Shown here: positions 37,194-47,033 of the stretch, one piece after another
Layout of the letters: each line of letters opens with the position of its first letter
Numbering within the stretch: position 1 is the first letter of the stretch
Source: Bacillus sp. (in: firmicutes)
GTDB lineage: Bacteria; Bacillota; Bacilli; Bacillales; Bacillaceae
Reading direction: 5' to 3'
Assembly: GCA_031180405.1 (NCBI GenBank)
Contig: JAPSLU010000001.1
Coordinates: 1-64,000 of the forward strand
Length of the DNA stretch: 64,000 nt
Notes under the pieces: generated by a model
The model's database searches: none
Told to the model about the DNA's origin: nothing
Seen by the model: only the letters and a program-made list of their open reading frames with translations
Made by a program: the position numbers and the translations under genes

Positions 37194-37283
37194 AAGTGAA
37201 AGAATTTTATCACGGTATTTTCTGGATGTCAAAGTCGATTTAAAGAGAAAGTTTAAAATTTCAAAAATAATAACATATATCAC

Positions 37284-37314
37284 TTGCCCTAGAGTTAACT
37301 ATAAGGATTACCAT
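37284..37314 (+). promoter_or_regulatory. MerR-type promoter and operator of adhA
   Basis: TTGCCC at 37284-37289 and TACCAT at 37309-37314 are separated by 19 bases, the long spacer typical of MerR-controlled promoters. The spacer holds the inverted repeat CCTAGAG-TTAA-CTATAAGG (37288-37306), close to the CTTAAAG-N4-CTTTAAG site I recall for B. subtilis AdhR. Confidence 0.72.
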
Positions 37315-37378
37315 TGTTTTGCAAGAGAAAAAGTAAAAGCTCATTCTCTTGGAATTTTAATTAATAGGAGGGTTTTTT

Positions 37379-38419
37379 ATGATAACTGCTAAAGCGCGAG
37401 CTGTTGACGGTCCTGATAAACCATTTCGAGCAGCTGAAATTAAACGACGAGATCTCGATTCACAGGATGTTCTGATTGAAATTAAATTTGCAGGTATATG
37501 TCATTCTGATATTCATACTGCTCACGGAGAATGGGGTCCTGTGAATTATCCGCTTGTTCCTGGACATGAGATTGCTGGAATTGTTACGGATGTAGGACCA
37601 GGGGTTACAAGGTACAAAATCGGTGACAGGGTAGGAGTCGGATGTATGGTTGACTCATGCGGGGAATGTGAGAACTGCCGTAAAGGTGAAGAACAATACT
37701 GTTTAAAAGGGAATGTCCCTACATATGCTGGTGTTGACAAATACGGTGAACCAACTCAAGGTGGTTATTCTACTCACATTGTCGTAACAGAGGATTTTGT
37801 CGTTCGAATTCCTGACAGCATTGAGCTTGATGTAGCAGCACCATTACTTTGTGCAGGTATTACGACATATTCGCCATTAAACCATTGGGGGGCTAGCCCA
37901 GGTAAAAAAGTAGCGGTTGTCGGTTTGGGTGGTCTTGGTCATATGGCTGTCAAAATTGCACATGCCATGGGTGCAGAAGTTACCGTTCTGTCCCAATCTT
38001 TAAAGAAAAAGGAAGATGGCTTGCAGTTCGGTGCCAGTGACTACTATGCAACAAGTGATCCTGAGACATTTACGAAACTTGCCGGTTCTTTTGACTTGAT
38101 CATTAATACAGTAAGTGCAAGTATCGATATTAGTTCATACCTCTCACTATTAAAGCTAGATGGTACGTTAGTAAATGTTGGTGCTCCTGCAGAGCCGTTG
38201 GCAGTAAATGTATTCTCTCTTATAGGTCATCGTCGTTCATTTGCAGGTTCAATGATTGGTGGTATTCGTGAGACTCAAGAAATGTTGGATTTCTGTGGAA
38301 AGCATAACATTGTTCCTCAGATTGAAGTTATTTCAGCGGATGAAATTGATGAGGCCTATAAACGCGTATTAGCTTCAGATGTTAAGTATCGGTTTGTGAT
38401 TGATACCAGCACAATATAA
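37379..38419 (+). CDS. adhA: Zinc-dependent alcohol/aldehyde dehydrogenase, AdhA-like
   Basis: A 346-residue medium-chain dehydrogenase. Catalytic zinc ligands are Cys41 ([13 protein letters not shown]) and His63 (GHE); structural zinc cysteines are 94, 97, 100 and 108 ([15 protein letters not shown]); and [18 protein letters not shown] is the cofactor motif. The pattern is that of the cinnamyl-alcohol/YahK-type dehydrogenases, which prefer NADPH and reduce aldehydes. The divergent AdhR-like gene and operator suggest induction by reactive aldehydes. Confidence 0.88.
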   Translation: MITAKARAVDGPDKPFRAAEIKRRDLDSQDVLIEIKFAGICHSDIHTAHGEWGPVNYPLVPGHEIAGIVTDVGPGVTRYKIGDRVGVGCMVDSCGECENCRKGEEQYCLKGNVPTYAGVDKYGEPTQGGYSTHIVVTEDFVVRIPDSIELDVAAPLLCAGITTYSPLNHWGASPGKKVAVVGLGGLGHMAVKIAHAMGAEVTVLSQSLKKKEDGLQFGASDYYATSDPETFTKLAGSFDLIINTVSASIDISSYLSLLKLDGTLVNVGAPAEPLAVNVFSLIGHRRSFAGSMIGGIRETQEMLDFCGKHNIVPQIEVISADEIDEAYKRVLASDVKYRFVIDTSTI

Positions 38420-38451
38420 GTTGGTAACGATAAATCTGACTGTTTTTATTC

Positions 38452-38492
38452 AGGGTGTCCTAAATTAACATTAGTTGTTGGGACATCCTTTT
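38452..38492 (+). terminator. Terminator after adhA
   Basis: AGGGTGTCC pairs with GGACATCCT over a loop of 20 bases, followed by TTTGC. Confidence 0.7.
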
Positions 38493-38587
38493 GCATATCT
38501 CTGCTTCAAAGTGAAAGTTTAGTGAAAAAACTCAGCTTAAAAAAGCATTATCATTAAGCTCTCAAATTGGAGAAATGGAGGGTTTAA

Positions 38588-38724
38588 ATGGTACAGAAAA
38601 TTGCTCTTGTAACTGGCGTAATCGAGGAATTGGATATGAGTTGGTTAAACAATTAGCTTATGATGGTTATAAAGTAATTTTGGCTAGTCGGGACCAAGTA
38701 AAAGTAGCTAAGATGATAAATTAG
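38588..38724 (+). pseudogene. Remnant of a short-chain dehydrogenase (N-terminal 45 codons)
   Basis: ATG 38588 follows GGAGGG and begins MVQKIALVTG. The reading frame is then lost, and one shift away it continues NRGIGYELVKQLAYDGYKVILASRD and ends at TAG 38722-38724. This is the cofactor-binding start of an SDR (TGxxxGIG) with a deletion of about two bases and no catalytic part. Confidence 0.7.
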
Positions 38725-38730
38725 TTATAC

Positions 38731-38752
38731 AAAAAAGAAGCCTTTTAAGGCT
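38731..38752 (-). terminator. Terminator of the manganese catalase gene
   Basis: Read on the minus strand, AGCCTT and AAGGCT pair around AA and are followed by TTCTTTTTT, starting right after the stop codon. Confidence 0.75.
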
Positions 38753-38753
38753 C

Positions 38754-39611
38754 CTAATTATTTAAATCATAAAGACCAGGTGCATGTTCATTTGGCATTT
38801 CAGGCATTTCTGGTACTGGGTATCCTTGTGGTGGTTCTGTCACATTTAGTTCTCCTCCATTCCTACTAGGAGTTGTACCGTTGAAGATTTCACCTATCAG
38901 AGTATTATCAAGTCTAAAGTTGAATTGTGCATTGTGGAAACCCATTTCAACATATTTACGACATTCCGGGTATTTATTTATATCGTAGTTAGGGATTGGA
39001 AATAGCTTACCCCAATCAACACCTAGCGTCTCTAGAGCCTTTGCAAAGGCATTTTGATGAGCGTTATCCCTAACTATCAAAAAGGCTATAGTTTCACGAA
39101 GTGTTTTATTGTCACTCATTTCATATATCCTAGATTTTTGCAGCACACCAGTAGATTCCAGGACTACATTATTTAATAAGTTTGCGGCTAAATTTCCGTG
39201 ATCGTATACCCAAGATCCATTCCATGGGTTACCACCAGCATCAACAGGAAGAGATGCTTTAGCTCCTATAATATAATGATGAGGATTAGCTCCACTTTGG
39301 ATTACATCATTTAATGGAGCGCTGTCTTGAGCTTGGTTACCTGGCATATCTCCACCAGATTCATTTAGAAGTTGGTTAATTGTTGATTGCACCAGTTCTA
39401 CATGACTAAGTTCTTCTAAGAAAACACCTCTAATAAGATCCCTATACTTCTTGTCTTTACCCCGGAAATTTGCACTTTGGAACGAAAATTGCATCATTGT
39501 ACGCATTTCTCCAAATTGACCTCCGAGAGCTTCTTGAAGAACTTTTGCCGCGTTTGGATCAGGTTTGTCCGGAACTATCATATTAATTAGATCTTCTTTG
39601 TAGAAATACAT
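38754..39611 (-). CDS. Manganese catalase family protein
   Basis: A 285-residue non-haem catalase with a ferritin-like four-helix core. The di-manganese ligands lie in conserved segments including GGQFGEMRTMMQFSFQS (about 30-46), GVFLEELSHVELVQ (about 67-80) and VRDNAHQNAFAKALE (about 175-190). The C-terminal tail is rich in Pro and Glu (PPQGYPVPEMPEMPNEHAPG), as in family members. It breaks hydrogen peroxide into water and oxygen in the cytoplasm or spore. AAAGGAAG precedes the start; I could not find a clear sigma-B promoter. Confidence 0.93.
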   Translation of the reverse strand: MYFYKEDLINMIVPDKPDPNAAKVLQEALGGQFGEMRTMMQFSFQSANFRGKDKKYRDLIRGVFLEELSHVELVQSTINQLLNESGGDMPGNQAQDSAPLNDVIQSGANPHHYIIGAKASLPVDAGGNPWNGSWVYDHGNLAANLLNNVVLESTGVLQKSRIYEMSDNKTLRETIAFLIVRDNAHQNAFAKALETLGVDWGKLFPIPNYDINKYPECRKYVEMGFHNAQFNFRLDNTLIGEIFNGTTPSRNGGELNVTEPPQGYPVPEMPEMPNEHAPGLYDLNN

Positions 39612-39970
39612 TTTCTCAACTTCCTTTATAAATAGAGTCCTTTTAGGTTGCCCAATTTCCTATTTTATAAATAAGAGTTTGAAAAATAACTGCCAATTTT
39701 TTATAATTTCTACTAATAAATACACTCATCTTGAAACCTGCTTATTAGAAAAGCGGAATGGAAATACCCTTTAAATAAATATATGGTAGTAGAAATGTGC
39801 ATTAAAAAGAATGATTAAAATATTTACTTATTAAACACAGCTGAAATTCACTTTCATGATTTTCGATACCATTTTTATGACTAGTCACATTGATCGGGTG
39901 AATTCATAGATTTTAGTGTACCCTTTTGGTTTAATTGTATAATTAATAAAAAGTATATGTGAGGTTTAAA
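39612..39970. other. Divergent intergenic region, AT-rich
   Basis: About 360 bases between the catalase gene and the hydrolase gene. No repeat, RNA or gene is apparent; a TATAAT-like sequence near 39938 is the only hint of a promoter towards the hydrolase. Confidence 0.3.
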
Positions 39971-40564
39971 TTGATATACAACTTTAACAACTCTGACACG
40001 ATTATCATAGTGATTCATGAAATTTATGGAATTAATCAACATATGAAAGATGTTTGTGACTCATTTAATAAACAAGGTTTTGACGTCATTTGCCCCAATT
40101 TATTAAACGAAGAGATAGCTTTTGAATATTCACAAGAGGATATAGCTTACCGGAATTTTATAAACAACATTGGTTTTACTAATGCTTTAGAAATCATTAA
40201 CGAATTGTTATTAAAGGTTAAAGGTAAATATAATAAAATCTTTATCGTCGGTTACAGCGTGGGAGCAACCATTGCTTGGTTGTGCAGTAATAAAGATTTT
40301 ATTAACGGTGTTGTAGGTTATTATGGATCCCGTATTCGAGACTATTTAGACGTAGTGCCTCTTTGTCCTACGATGCTTTTCTTTCCGCAAGAAGAGCAAG
40401 CATTTAATGTAAGTGAATTAATTACTAGCTTAGAAGCAAAGAATATCATGACATGTAAGTGTAACGGTTTGCATGGTTTTAGTGATCCGTACTCAATAAA
40501 TTACAATGAAAAGTCTGCCCAAAACGCATATAGCGCAATGATGGATTTTTTAATGAATCATTGA
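39971..40564 (+). CDS. Dienelactone-hydrolase-like alpha/beta hydrolase
   Basis: A 197-residue protein with IIIVIHEIYGINQHMKDVCDSF near the start and GFDVICPNLL, as in the dienelactone hydrolase family, nucleophile in GYSVGATIAW (Ser where classic members have Cys) and the histidine in GLHGFSDPYS. The start at TTG 39971 lies six bases after GAGG; GTG 39959 would lie on top of it. Substrate unknown. Confidence 0.75.
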   Translation: MIYNFNNSDTIIIVIHEIYGINQHMKDVCDSFNKQGFDVICPNLLNEEIAFEYSQEDIAYRNFINNIGFTNALEIINELLLKVKGKYNKIFIVGYSVGATIAWLCSNKDFINGVVGYYGSRIRDYLDVVPLCPTMLFFPQEEQAFNVSELITSLEAKNIMTCKCNGLHGFSDPYSINYNEKSAQNAYSAMMDFLMNH

Positions 40565-40918
40565 TTTATTCTTAATATTCACCTTCTGCAAACAGGCAAA
40601 AGAATCGAGTTTTTGGTGTGGATTACGAATATTCTGTTTGAGCCTGCAAATAAAGTGGAATACTCCACTGTTTTCTTTTCATTGAACATTTACAGCGGCT
40701 TTTTCAAAGCGAAGTGTCATTTGAACGTGTCATCAGAAGAAGTTGATAAAGCGCACTTTGCTGTTGACATTACACAAGCTGGCTACAGCACTACTAAAGG
40801 CTTATTTCACATTTCATGGAATAAGCCGGTAAGAGGTCAGAGCCTCTAGTAACCTTGGAAACTAACTCTTTGTAAAATAGGCCTATAGTTTAAGTAATGT
40901 TATATAGTTAAGTGCATA
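40565..40918. other. Gap with a hairpin and an unrecognised frame
   Basis: AGTGGA and TCCACT (40654-40669) form a hairpin followed by GTTTTCTTTT, a likely terminator of the hydrolase gene. A 78-codon frame from 40613 to 40849 crosses this hairpin, has no clear ribosome-binding site and no family I know; I do not call it a gene. Confidence 0.4.
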
Positions 40919-40980
40919 TTGACATAAGAATAGATTAGATGGTATCTTACTACTATTAGTTAGTTTACAAAACAAATTAA
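40919..40980 (+). promoter_or_regulatory. gnd promoter with putative ROK operator
   Basis: TTGACA at 40919-40924, 18-base spacer, TATCTT at 40943-40948. Directly downstream, 40956-40980 carries a 25-bp partly palindromic site with core GTTTACAAAAC. Its sequence equals the reverse complement of the site at 57477-57501 before uxaC in 24 of 25 positions. The same order (promoter, then operator over the start of transcription) is seen at both genes. Confidence 0.78.
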
Positions 40981-41084
40981 TAAAATGCTCTTTAGTAAGT
41001 AAGAATTGGTTGTTAGGAATGAAGTATGTAACACTAGATAACTAGAATGTTTGGGACTGAATTTATTAGGAGAGGAAAATAACA

Positions 41085-42497
41085 ATGTCAAAACAACAAA
41101 TCGGTGTTATCGGACTAGCGGTAATGGGAAAAAATCTTGCGTTAAATATTGAGAGTAGGGGTTATTCAGTTTCTGTTTTTAATCGTTCCTATGAAAAAAC
41201 GGAAGAATTCTTAAAGAACGAAGCTGAAGGAAAGAATTTTGTTGGTTTAAAAACAATTGAAGAATTTGTTCATTCATTAGAAACACCACGTAAAATATTA
41301 TTAATGGTTAAGGCTGGAAGTGCAACTGATGCAACAATCGAATCTTTAAAGCCTTATTTAGAAAAAGGTGATATTTTAATAGATGGTGGAAATACTTTCT
41401 TCCAGGATACAATTAGACGTAATAAAGAATTAGAATCGACAGGTATTCACTTCATTGGTACAGGTGTTTCAGGTGGTGAAGAGGGAGCACTAAAAGGACC
41501 TTCCATCATGCCTGGTGGTCAAAAGGAAGCCTATAAGCTTGTAGAACCAATTTTTAAAGCAATTTCTGCAAAAGTTGATCAAGATGAATGTGTTACATAT
41601 ATAGGGCCTAATGGCGCTGGTCACTATGTAAAGATGGTTCATAATGGAATTGAATATGGTGATATGCAATTAATATGTGAAGCATATTTTATTTTGAAAA
41701 ATGTACTAGGATTAAGTGCAAATGACCTTCACCATGTATTCTCTGAATGGAATAAAGGGGAATTAGATAGTTACTTAATTGAAATCACTTCAGACATTTT
41801 TACAAAGGTAGACGAAGAAACAGGTAAGCCACTTGTGGATGTTATCCTTGATACGGCCGGTCAAAAAGGAACAGGAAAATGGACAAGTCAAAATGCACTT
41901 GATTTAGGAACCCCGCTCCCAATTATTACAGAATCAGTATTTGCTCGTTTTATTTCAGCAATGAAGGATGAACGCGTTAAGGCTAGTAAACTTTTAAAAG
42001 GTCCTGAGATAACTTCTTTTGAAGGAAATAATACTGAATTAATAGAAGCGGTCCGTCAAGCATTATATTTAAGTAAGATTGTTTCATATGCTCAAGGTTT
42101 TGCTCAAATGAGAGCAGCTTCCGAAGAATATGATTGGAATCTTAATTATGGAGATATTGCGATGATTTTCCGTGGTGGATGTATAATACGTGCCCAATTC
42201 CTACAAAAAATAAAAGACGCATATGATCGTGATCCAAATTTAGCAAACCTACTTTTAGATCAGTATTTCAATGAAATAGCTGGAAACTATCAAACTGCAT
42301 TGCGTAAAGTAATTTCATTAGCAGTAGAAAAAGGCATTCCAGTACCTGCTTTCTCAAGCGCTATTGCTTATTACGATAGTTATCGTAGTGAAACATTACC
42401 AGCTAATCTTTTACAAGCTCAACGTGATTATTTCGGAGCACATACGTACCAGCGTGTTGATAAAGAAGGGGTCTTTCATACGAACTGGATGTCTTGA
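41085..42497 (+). CDS. gnd: 6-phosphogluconate dehydrogenase, decarboxylating
   Basis: A 470-residue enzyme of normal length that converts 6-phosphogluconate to ribulose 5-phosphate and CO2, making NADPH (or NADH in some Gnd types). Features: [22 protein letters not shown] at the start, [21 protein letters not shown] (about 127-147), [16 protein letters not shown] with the catalytic Lys-His-Asn region, and GGCIIRA. It stands alone on a transcript with a putative ROK operator shared with uxaC, so it is probably a substrate-induced copy serving gluconate made in the uronate cluster. Whether the genome has another, housekeeping Gnd cannot be seen here. Confidence 0.95.
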   Translation: MSKQQIGVIGLAVMGKNLALNIESRGYSVSVFNRSYEKTEEFLKNEAEGKNFVGLKTIEEFVHSLETPRKILLMVKAGSATDATIESLKPYLEKGDILIDGGNTFFQDTIRRNKELESTGIHFIGTGVSGGEEGALKGPSIMPGGQKEAYKLVEPIFKAISAKVDQDECVTYIGPNGAGHYVKMVHNGIEYGDMQLICEAYFILKNVLGLSANDLHHVFSEWNKGELDSYLIEITSDIFTKVDEETGKPLVDVILDTAGQKGTGKWTSQNALDLGTPLPIITESVFARFISAMKDERVKASKLLKGPEITSFEGNNTELIEAVRQALYLSKIVSYAQGFAQMRAASEEYDWNLNYGDIAMIFRGGCIIRAQFLQKIKDAYDRDPNLANLLLDQYFNEIAGNYQTALRKVISLAVEKGIPVPAFSSAIAYYDSYRSETLPANLLQAQRDYFGAHTYQRVDKEGVFHTNWMS

Positions 42498-42597
42498 GAA
42501 GTAAGATAATAACAACGTATTCATTCTCAGCGCCAAGCACATATCGGCTAGAGTTACTAGAATTAGAAGGGCTCCACTCGAACCAAGAGAATAGTGT

Positions 42598-42640
42598 AGA
42601 AAATAGGGTATCACATTTGTGCTACTCTATTTTCTATTTA
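42598..42640 (+). terminator. Terminator after gnd
   Basis: AGAAAATAGGGTA and TACTCTATTTTCT pair (one mismatch) around a loop of 12, then ATTTAG. Confidence 0.75.
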
Positions 42641-42772
42641 GTGCTTAATATGTAAAGAAAATTAGCAAGAATTTGAGAGACACATATAGCGCTTAACTTA
42701 TTTGTAAATGTAGGTTTGATAACTTATATTTTACTAGCTAGAAAGCTTTTTTTGTTTTTTAAGTATGAGTAT

Positions 42773-43417
42773 TTATAATGAAGCATTCTCGGGTTCCATT
42801 TTATCCTTTTTTTGTTCAATTTTTTGGAACGCACGTGTTGCAGATACCATAATCATTAATGCTAAAATACTTCCGCTAAAGAAAGGGATGGTCGCGGGTA
42901 TATATAATATTCCAAGATAAATAATGAAAACTCCTGTAATCATATAAAGGGTTGAAAGCGGATTCAAAACCATGATTAAAAATGCGTTTTTAATCACTTG
43001 AAGGTTGCTTGCATTAAAGTGTACGTATGTTGGAAAAATGTACATTACTGTTAGAAAATACATGCAATTAAAAAGAATGAATGGATAATAGAGTAGTTGA
43101 AGGAAAGAATTGTTTGCTGCCTTTAAAAATTGAATATCAAAATAAGAGATCACACCAATAATAATAATGACAATTCCTAGAAGATTCCCTTTTATGAACT
43201 CCTTTCTATATACCTGCCAAAAATATTTAACTATTGGTTCATCGGGGTTTTTTCCTAATGCCCGTACCACTGAAAACATCGCAATTGTTGCAGGGAACAA
43301 TCCAAAGATTATTAACCCAAGTAGAGAAAATACGATCCATAATATGTTTATGAATGCTAATTTCATAAACCAATTGCTTAGCTTGTATGCTAATCCAGTT
43401 AAACCACCCGTTGTCAT
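42773..43417 (-). CDS. DUF624 family membrane protein (YesL-like)
   Basis: A 214-residue membrane protein with about five helices; the segment FINILWIVFSLLGLIIFGLFPATIAMFSVVRALGKN is the mark of DUF624/YesL proteins. They occur beside YesM/YesN and sugar ABC genes but have no proven role. The start is at 43417 on the minus strand, after AGAGGAGGG; the longer frame to 43576 adds an unlikely leader. It is divergent from sugar locus 2. Confidence 0.85.
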   Translation of the reverse strand: MTTGGLTGLAYKLSNWFMKLAFINILWIVFSLLGLIIFGLFPATIAMFSVVRALGKNPDEPIVKYFWQVYRKEFIKGNLLGIVIIIIGVISYFDIQFLKAANNSFLQLLYYPFILFNCMYFLTVMYIFPTYVHFNASNLQVIKNAFLIMVLNPLSTLYMITGVFIIYLGILYIPATIPFFSGSILALMIMVSATRAFQKIEQKKDKMEPENASL

Positions 43418-43637
43418 AATAACCCTCCTCTGATCTTTTGGGATCATTATACTACCTATCTTTGTATTTTTATACTCTTTAAGAAAATAAGTCAAATTAA
43501 TATGCAAGATGGTAAAGATTTTAACGAAATAATGAAAATAGGTAAAAATATTTTCATTTCGGTAAGAATAGTTCATTGTTTAGACACATTTCTGAAACTT
43601 ATAATAAGGCTACAAGTTTAAAAGAGAGGTGAGTTAC

Positions 43638-44588
43638 GTGAAAAGTCAAGCAGAGCTACAAGCACATCACAAGATAAGTACATCTTCAAAGCAAAAGAGG
43701 ATTTCTCGTTTTAAAGGATGGCAAGAAACACTAGCAGGTTATGTTTTTATCGCACCAATGTTAATAGGGGTAACTTGTTTAACAGTGTTTCCGATCTTAG
43801 CTTCTATTTTTCTAAGTTTCACAGATTGGAACTTCATAACAGGGATGAAGGGATTTAACTTTATAGGATTAGATAACTTTATAAAATTATTTAACGATCC
43901 GGTATTTTTGAAATCGCTTACAAATAATATCGTCATATTATTAGTCGTTCCTATTGGACTATTTATCTCTCTAACTTTAGCAGTCATTATTAACAAACAT
44001 GTCTATTTAAAGGATTTCTTTAAAGTCATTTATTTTATGCCTTATATTTCAAGTGTTGTGGCTGTAGCAATTGTTTTCCAAGTCTTATTTCACCCTACTA
44101 TGGGTCCAGTTAACCAATTTTTACTGTCAATAGGAATCGATGATCCTCCCAAATGGATTGCTGATGTTAATTTTGCTCTTCCATCAGTCATGATCATTTT
44201 GATTTGGACGCATATCGGATTCCAATTAATTATTTACTTAGCAGGACTACAAAATATTCCAAAAGAACTTTACGAAGCAGCAGATATAGATGGAGCTACT
44301 GCATGGTATAAGTTTAGAAAAATTACCATTCCATTAGTTTCACCGACAACCTTCTTATTATTAGTAACAGGGTTGATTGGTTCATTTAAAGTTTTCGACT
44401 TAATTGTTGTCTTAACGAACGGTGGACCAGCAAATTCAACTGCGTTACCTGTCTTTTATCTTTATGAGCAAGCATTTATCGAATTAAAAACAGGATATGC
44501 TTCAACAATCGCGTTAGTCATATTCGCCTTAATTCTAATTATTACAGTTTTCCAATGGCTAGGCCAGAAAAAATGGGTGAACTATTAA
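43638..44588 (+). CDS. Carbohydrate ABC transporter permease, locus 2 (MalF type)
   Basis: A 316-residue permease with six helices and the EAA loop ELYEAADIDGATAWYKFRKITIPLVSP. GTG 43638 follows GAGAGGTGAG at six bases; GTG 43629 overlaps it. First gene of a run that continues through the second permease, binding protein, kinase and regulator. Confidence 0.92.
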   Translation: MKSQAELQAHHKISTSSKQKRISRFKGWQETLAGYVFIAPMLIGVTCLTVFPILASIFLSFTDWNFITGMKGFNFIGLDNFIKLFNDPVFLKSLTNNIVILLVVPIGLFISLTLAVIINKHVYLKDFFKVIYFMPYISSVVAVAIVFQVLFHPTMGPVNQFLLSIGIDDPPKWIADVNFALPSVMIILIWTHIGFQLIIYLAGLQNIPKELYEAADIDGATAWYKFRKITIPLVSPTTFLLLVTGLIGSFKVFDLIVVLTNGGPANSTALPVFYLYEQAFIELKTGYASTIALVIFALILIITVFQWLGQKKWVNY

Positions 44589-44607
44589 TTAAAGAGGAGG
44601 GACTTCA

Positions 44608-45450
44608 TTGGGACGAGTGTTAAAGAAAATAGAAATACCAAAATTATTGACCACAATCATTATGGCATTACTAGGAATCGTTTTTCTGTCACCATTTATA
44701 TGGATGTTATCTGCATCATTTAAATTAGAACAAGAAGTACTAGCATTTCCTATTGAATGGATTCCATCTACATGGAATGCGGTAGAGAATTATTCAAGAG
44801 TTTGGTTAGAGGATAAATCATTTCTTACTTACTATGGGAACACAATTAAAGTAACCTTATTAACAACAATTACATCGGTATTTGTATCAGCCTTAGCAGC
44901 CTATGCATTTGCAAAGGTGAAATTTAAAGGGAGAGAAATTGTATTTTTAATAGTACTTGCAACTTATATGGTTCCTCCCCAATCTGTTTTAGTACCACAA
45001 TTCTTGTTATTTAAATGGGTAGGATTATTTGACTCACATTTCGGGTTAATTCTCTTAAATAGTTTTAGTGTTTTTGGCACATTTATGTTAAGACAATTTT
45101 TCTTAGGAATTAATGATGAAATTATTGAATCAGCAAAAATGGATGGAGCAGGTCATTTTAAAACCTTTTTCCATATAGCACTTCCGTTAGTCCGCCCGGC
45201 AATTGCAACCTACGCAATTCTACGCTTTATCTGGACTTGGAATGACTATCAATATCCACTAATCTTCTTACGCTCTGAAGAACTATTTACACTACAACTT
45301 GGAATTGCCCAATTTGCAGATGCTCATGGAATGATTTATTCCCTCATGATGACAGGAGCAGTATCAGCAATTGTTCCACTACTAATCGTCTTTGTCATTG
45401 GGCAAAAACATGTCATCGAAGGAATTTCGTTAGGGGGTGTTAAAGGGTAA
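44608..45450 (+). CDS. Carbohydrate ABC transporter permease, locus 2 (MalG type)
   Basis: A 280-residue permease with six helices, EAA loop EIIESAKMDGAGHFKTFFHIALPLVRP and the usual end HVIEGISLGGVKG. TTG start seven bases after GAGGAGG. Pairs with the previous gene. Confidence 0.92.
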   Translation: MGRVLKKIEIPKLLTTIIMALLGIVFLSPFIWMLSASFKLEQEVLAFPIEWIPSTWNAVENYSRVWLEDKSFLTYYGNTIKVTLLTTITSVFVSALAAYAFAKVKFKGREIVFLIVLATYMVPPQSVLVPQFLLFKWVGLFDSHFGLILLNSFSVFGTFMLRQFFLGINDEIIESAKMDGAGHFKTFFHIALPLVRPAIATYAILRFIWTWNDYQYPLIFLRSEELFTLQLGIAQFADAHGMIYSLMMTGAVSAIVPLLIVFVIGQKHVIEGISLGGVKG

Positions 45451-45522
45451 GTTAATTTATAGTAGCTTAAGTTTAGCCGTGATAAATAGTCTTAGTTAAA
45501 GCTAAAAATTGATTTTGATGCA

Positions 45523-45569
45523 CTTGTTGATTGGATGGAAAGCGAATGACTGCAGTGGAAATCAACAAG
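45523..45569. repeat. Miniature hairpin related to the 130-bp repeat
   Basis: CTTGTTGATT and AATCAACAAG form perfect ends; GGATGGAAAGCGA and GCAGTGGAAATCAAC resemble inner parts of the 130-bp element. It lies between the permease and binding-protein genes and could act as an mRNA hairpin. Confidence 0.55.
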
Positions 45570-45604
45570 CAAATTTGACAGAATTATATATAGGGGGAAA
45601 AGAA

Positions 45605-46936
45605 ATGAAATTAAAATGGATTGGTTCCTTATTAACTGTATTAGTATTAATGATCGCTGTTATTGGATGTTCAAACGATGAAAAGTCTAGTGGAAAAGGA
45701 TCAGAAACAGAAGATGGTGTTGTCACGCTAAACTTCCATCACTGGTATAATGAAGAAGCTGGAAACTGGGCAAAAGTAATCGAAGCATATGAAAAAGAAA
45801 ACCCAGGAGTGAAAATTAACTCTCAACCATTAGTAGAAAATTTAAATCATGACGAGTATCTTAAGAAATTAGATTTACTTGCTTCATCTGGGGATCAATT
45901 AGATATCTTAATGTTCTCAAATCAAACAGATTTTGCAAAACGTGTTGATGCAGGGTTAATGGCCCCACTAGATTCTTTTATTGAAAAGGAAGGCTTAAAT
46001 CTAGAAGAAGAGTATAAGAGTTTTCCAGGACAAATCGATGGATCCTATTATGCTTTACCGGGAAAATCTGTCACTTCATTAGTATTATTAAATAAAGATC
46101 ATTTAGACGCTGCGGGTTTACCAGTACCTACTGACTGGACTTGGGACGAATATGAAGAATATGCAAAAAAATTAACAATTAATGAAGGCGCTAACAAACG
46201 CTATGGTTCTTACTTCCATACATGGCCAGATACTTTTCTAGTCTTAAAATTAATGAATAAGGAAAAAAATACACACATTATTAATGAAGATGGTACGTCT
46301 AATATGGATGACCCAATGGTTAAAGAATCACTTGAATTACGTTATAGAATGGAACAAGAAGATAAAACATCTGTTCCTTACGCGGAAACACTTTCACAAA
46401 AACTTGATTATCGTCAACAATTCTTTACTCAATCAGCTAGTATGATACCATCCGGAAGCTGGATGATTTCTGAGTGGGGAGAATTTACACCTGATTTCAA
46501 AATGGCTTGGGCTCCGCTTCCAAAAAACAATAAAGCTGACAAACCTTGGACAATTATCCAAGGGGACGTATTAGGTATCGCTCAAAACTCAGAGCATCAA
46601 GAAGAAGCTTATAAATTTATTCGCTGGTTTACAACAGAAGGGATTATGCTTCAACAAAAGTCTCTTCCATCTTGGACAGGTGCTGACTTGAATGAGGTAA
46701 TTGATAACCTAGTTGCGAATACAACTAAACCTGAAGCTGTGGACAAAGAATCACTTATCTATACACTTGAAAATGCTGTGGCGGCTGAACGTGGTGTTCC
46801 ACAATCATTTATTGCAGAAGCGTATGATGATTATAATGCAGAAGCAGAGTTGTATTTACTAGGTGAGCAAAATATTGAGACGACAATGAAAAATGCGAAA
46901 GAGAAAATCCAAGCTATTATTGACGCAAATAAATAA
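45605..46936 (+). CDS. Sugar ABC transporter substrate-binding lipoprotein, locus 2
   Basis: A 443-residue family 1 solute-binding protein with lipobox VIGC (Cys22), then a Lys/Ser/Glu linker and VVTLNFHHWYNEEAGNW. It feeds the permeases upstream. The start at 45605 follows AGGGGG; the longer frame to 45509 runs through the hairpin repeat. Confidence 0.9.
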   Translation: MKLKWIGSLLTVLVLMIAVIGCSNDEKSSGKGSETEDGVVTLNFHHWYNEEAGNWAKVIEAYEKENPGVKINSQPLVENLNHDEYLKKLDLLASSGDQLDILMFSNQTDFAKRVDAGLMAPLDSFIEKEGLNLEEEYKSFPGQIDGSYYALPGKSVTSLVLLNKDHLDAAGLPVPTDWTWDEYEEYAKKLTINEGANKRYGSYFHTWPDTFLVLKLMNKEKNTHIINEDGTSNMDDPMVKESLELRYRMEQEDKTSVPYAETLSQKLDYRQQFFTQSASMIPSGSWMISEWGEFTPDFKMAWAPLPKNNKADKPWTIIQGDVLGIAQNSEHQEEAYKFIRWFTTEGIMLQQKSLPSWTGADLNEVIDNLVANTTKPEAVDKESLIYTLENAVAAERGVPQSFIAEAYDDYNAEAELYLLGEQNIETTMKNAKEKIQAIIDANK

Positions 46937-46976
46937 TAGGGTCAAAGGTTATTTTGAATAGTATAATATAATTGAT

Positions 46977-47016
46977 GAGGGAACATGAATGTTGTTCTCT
47001 CTTCTATTATTTTTTC
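46977..47016 (+). terminator. Hairpin between binding protein and kinase genes
   Basis: GAGGGAACA and TGTTCTCTC can pair over a short loop, followed by TTCTATTATTTTTT. It probably lets only part of the transcripts reach the kinase gene. Confidence 0.6.
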
Positions 47017-47033
47017 TAAAGGGGTAGAACAAA

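Noticed and set aside
40613-40849. 78-codon frame before gnd
   Set aside because: Crosses a terminator-like hairpin, lacks a ribosome-binding site, and shows no recognisable motif; kept only as a description of the gap.
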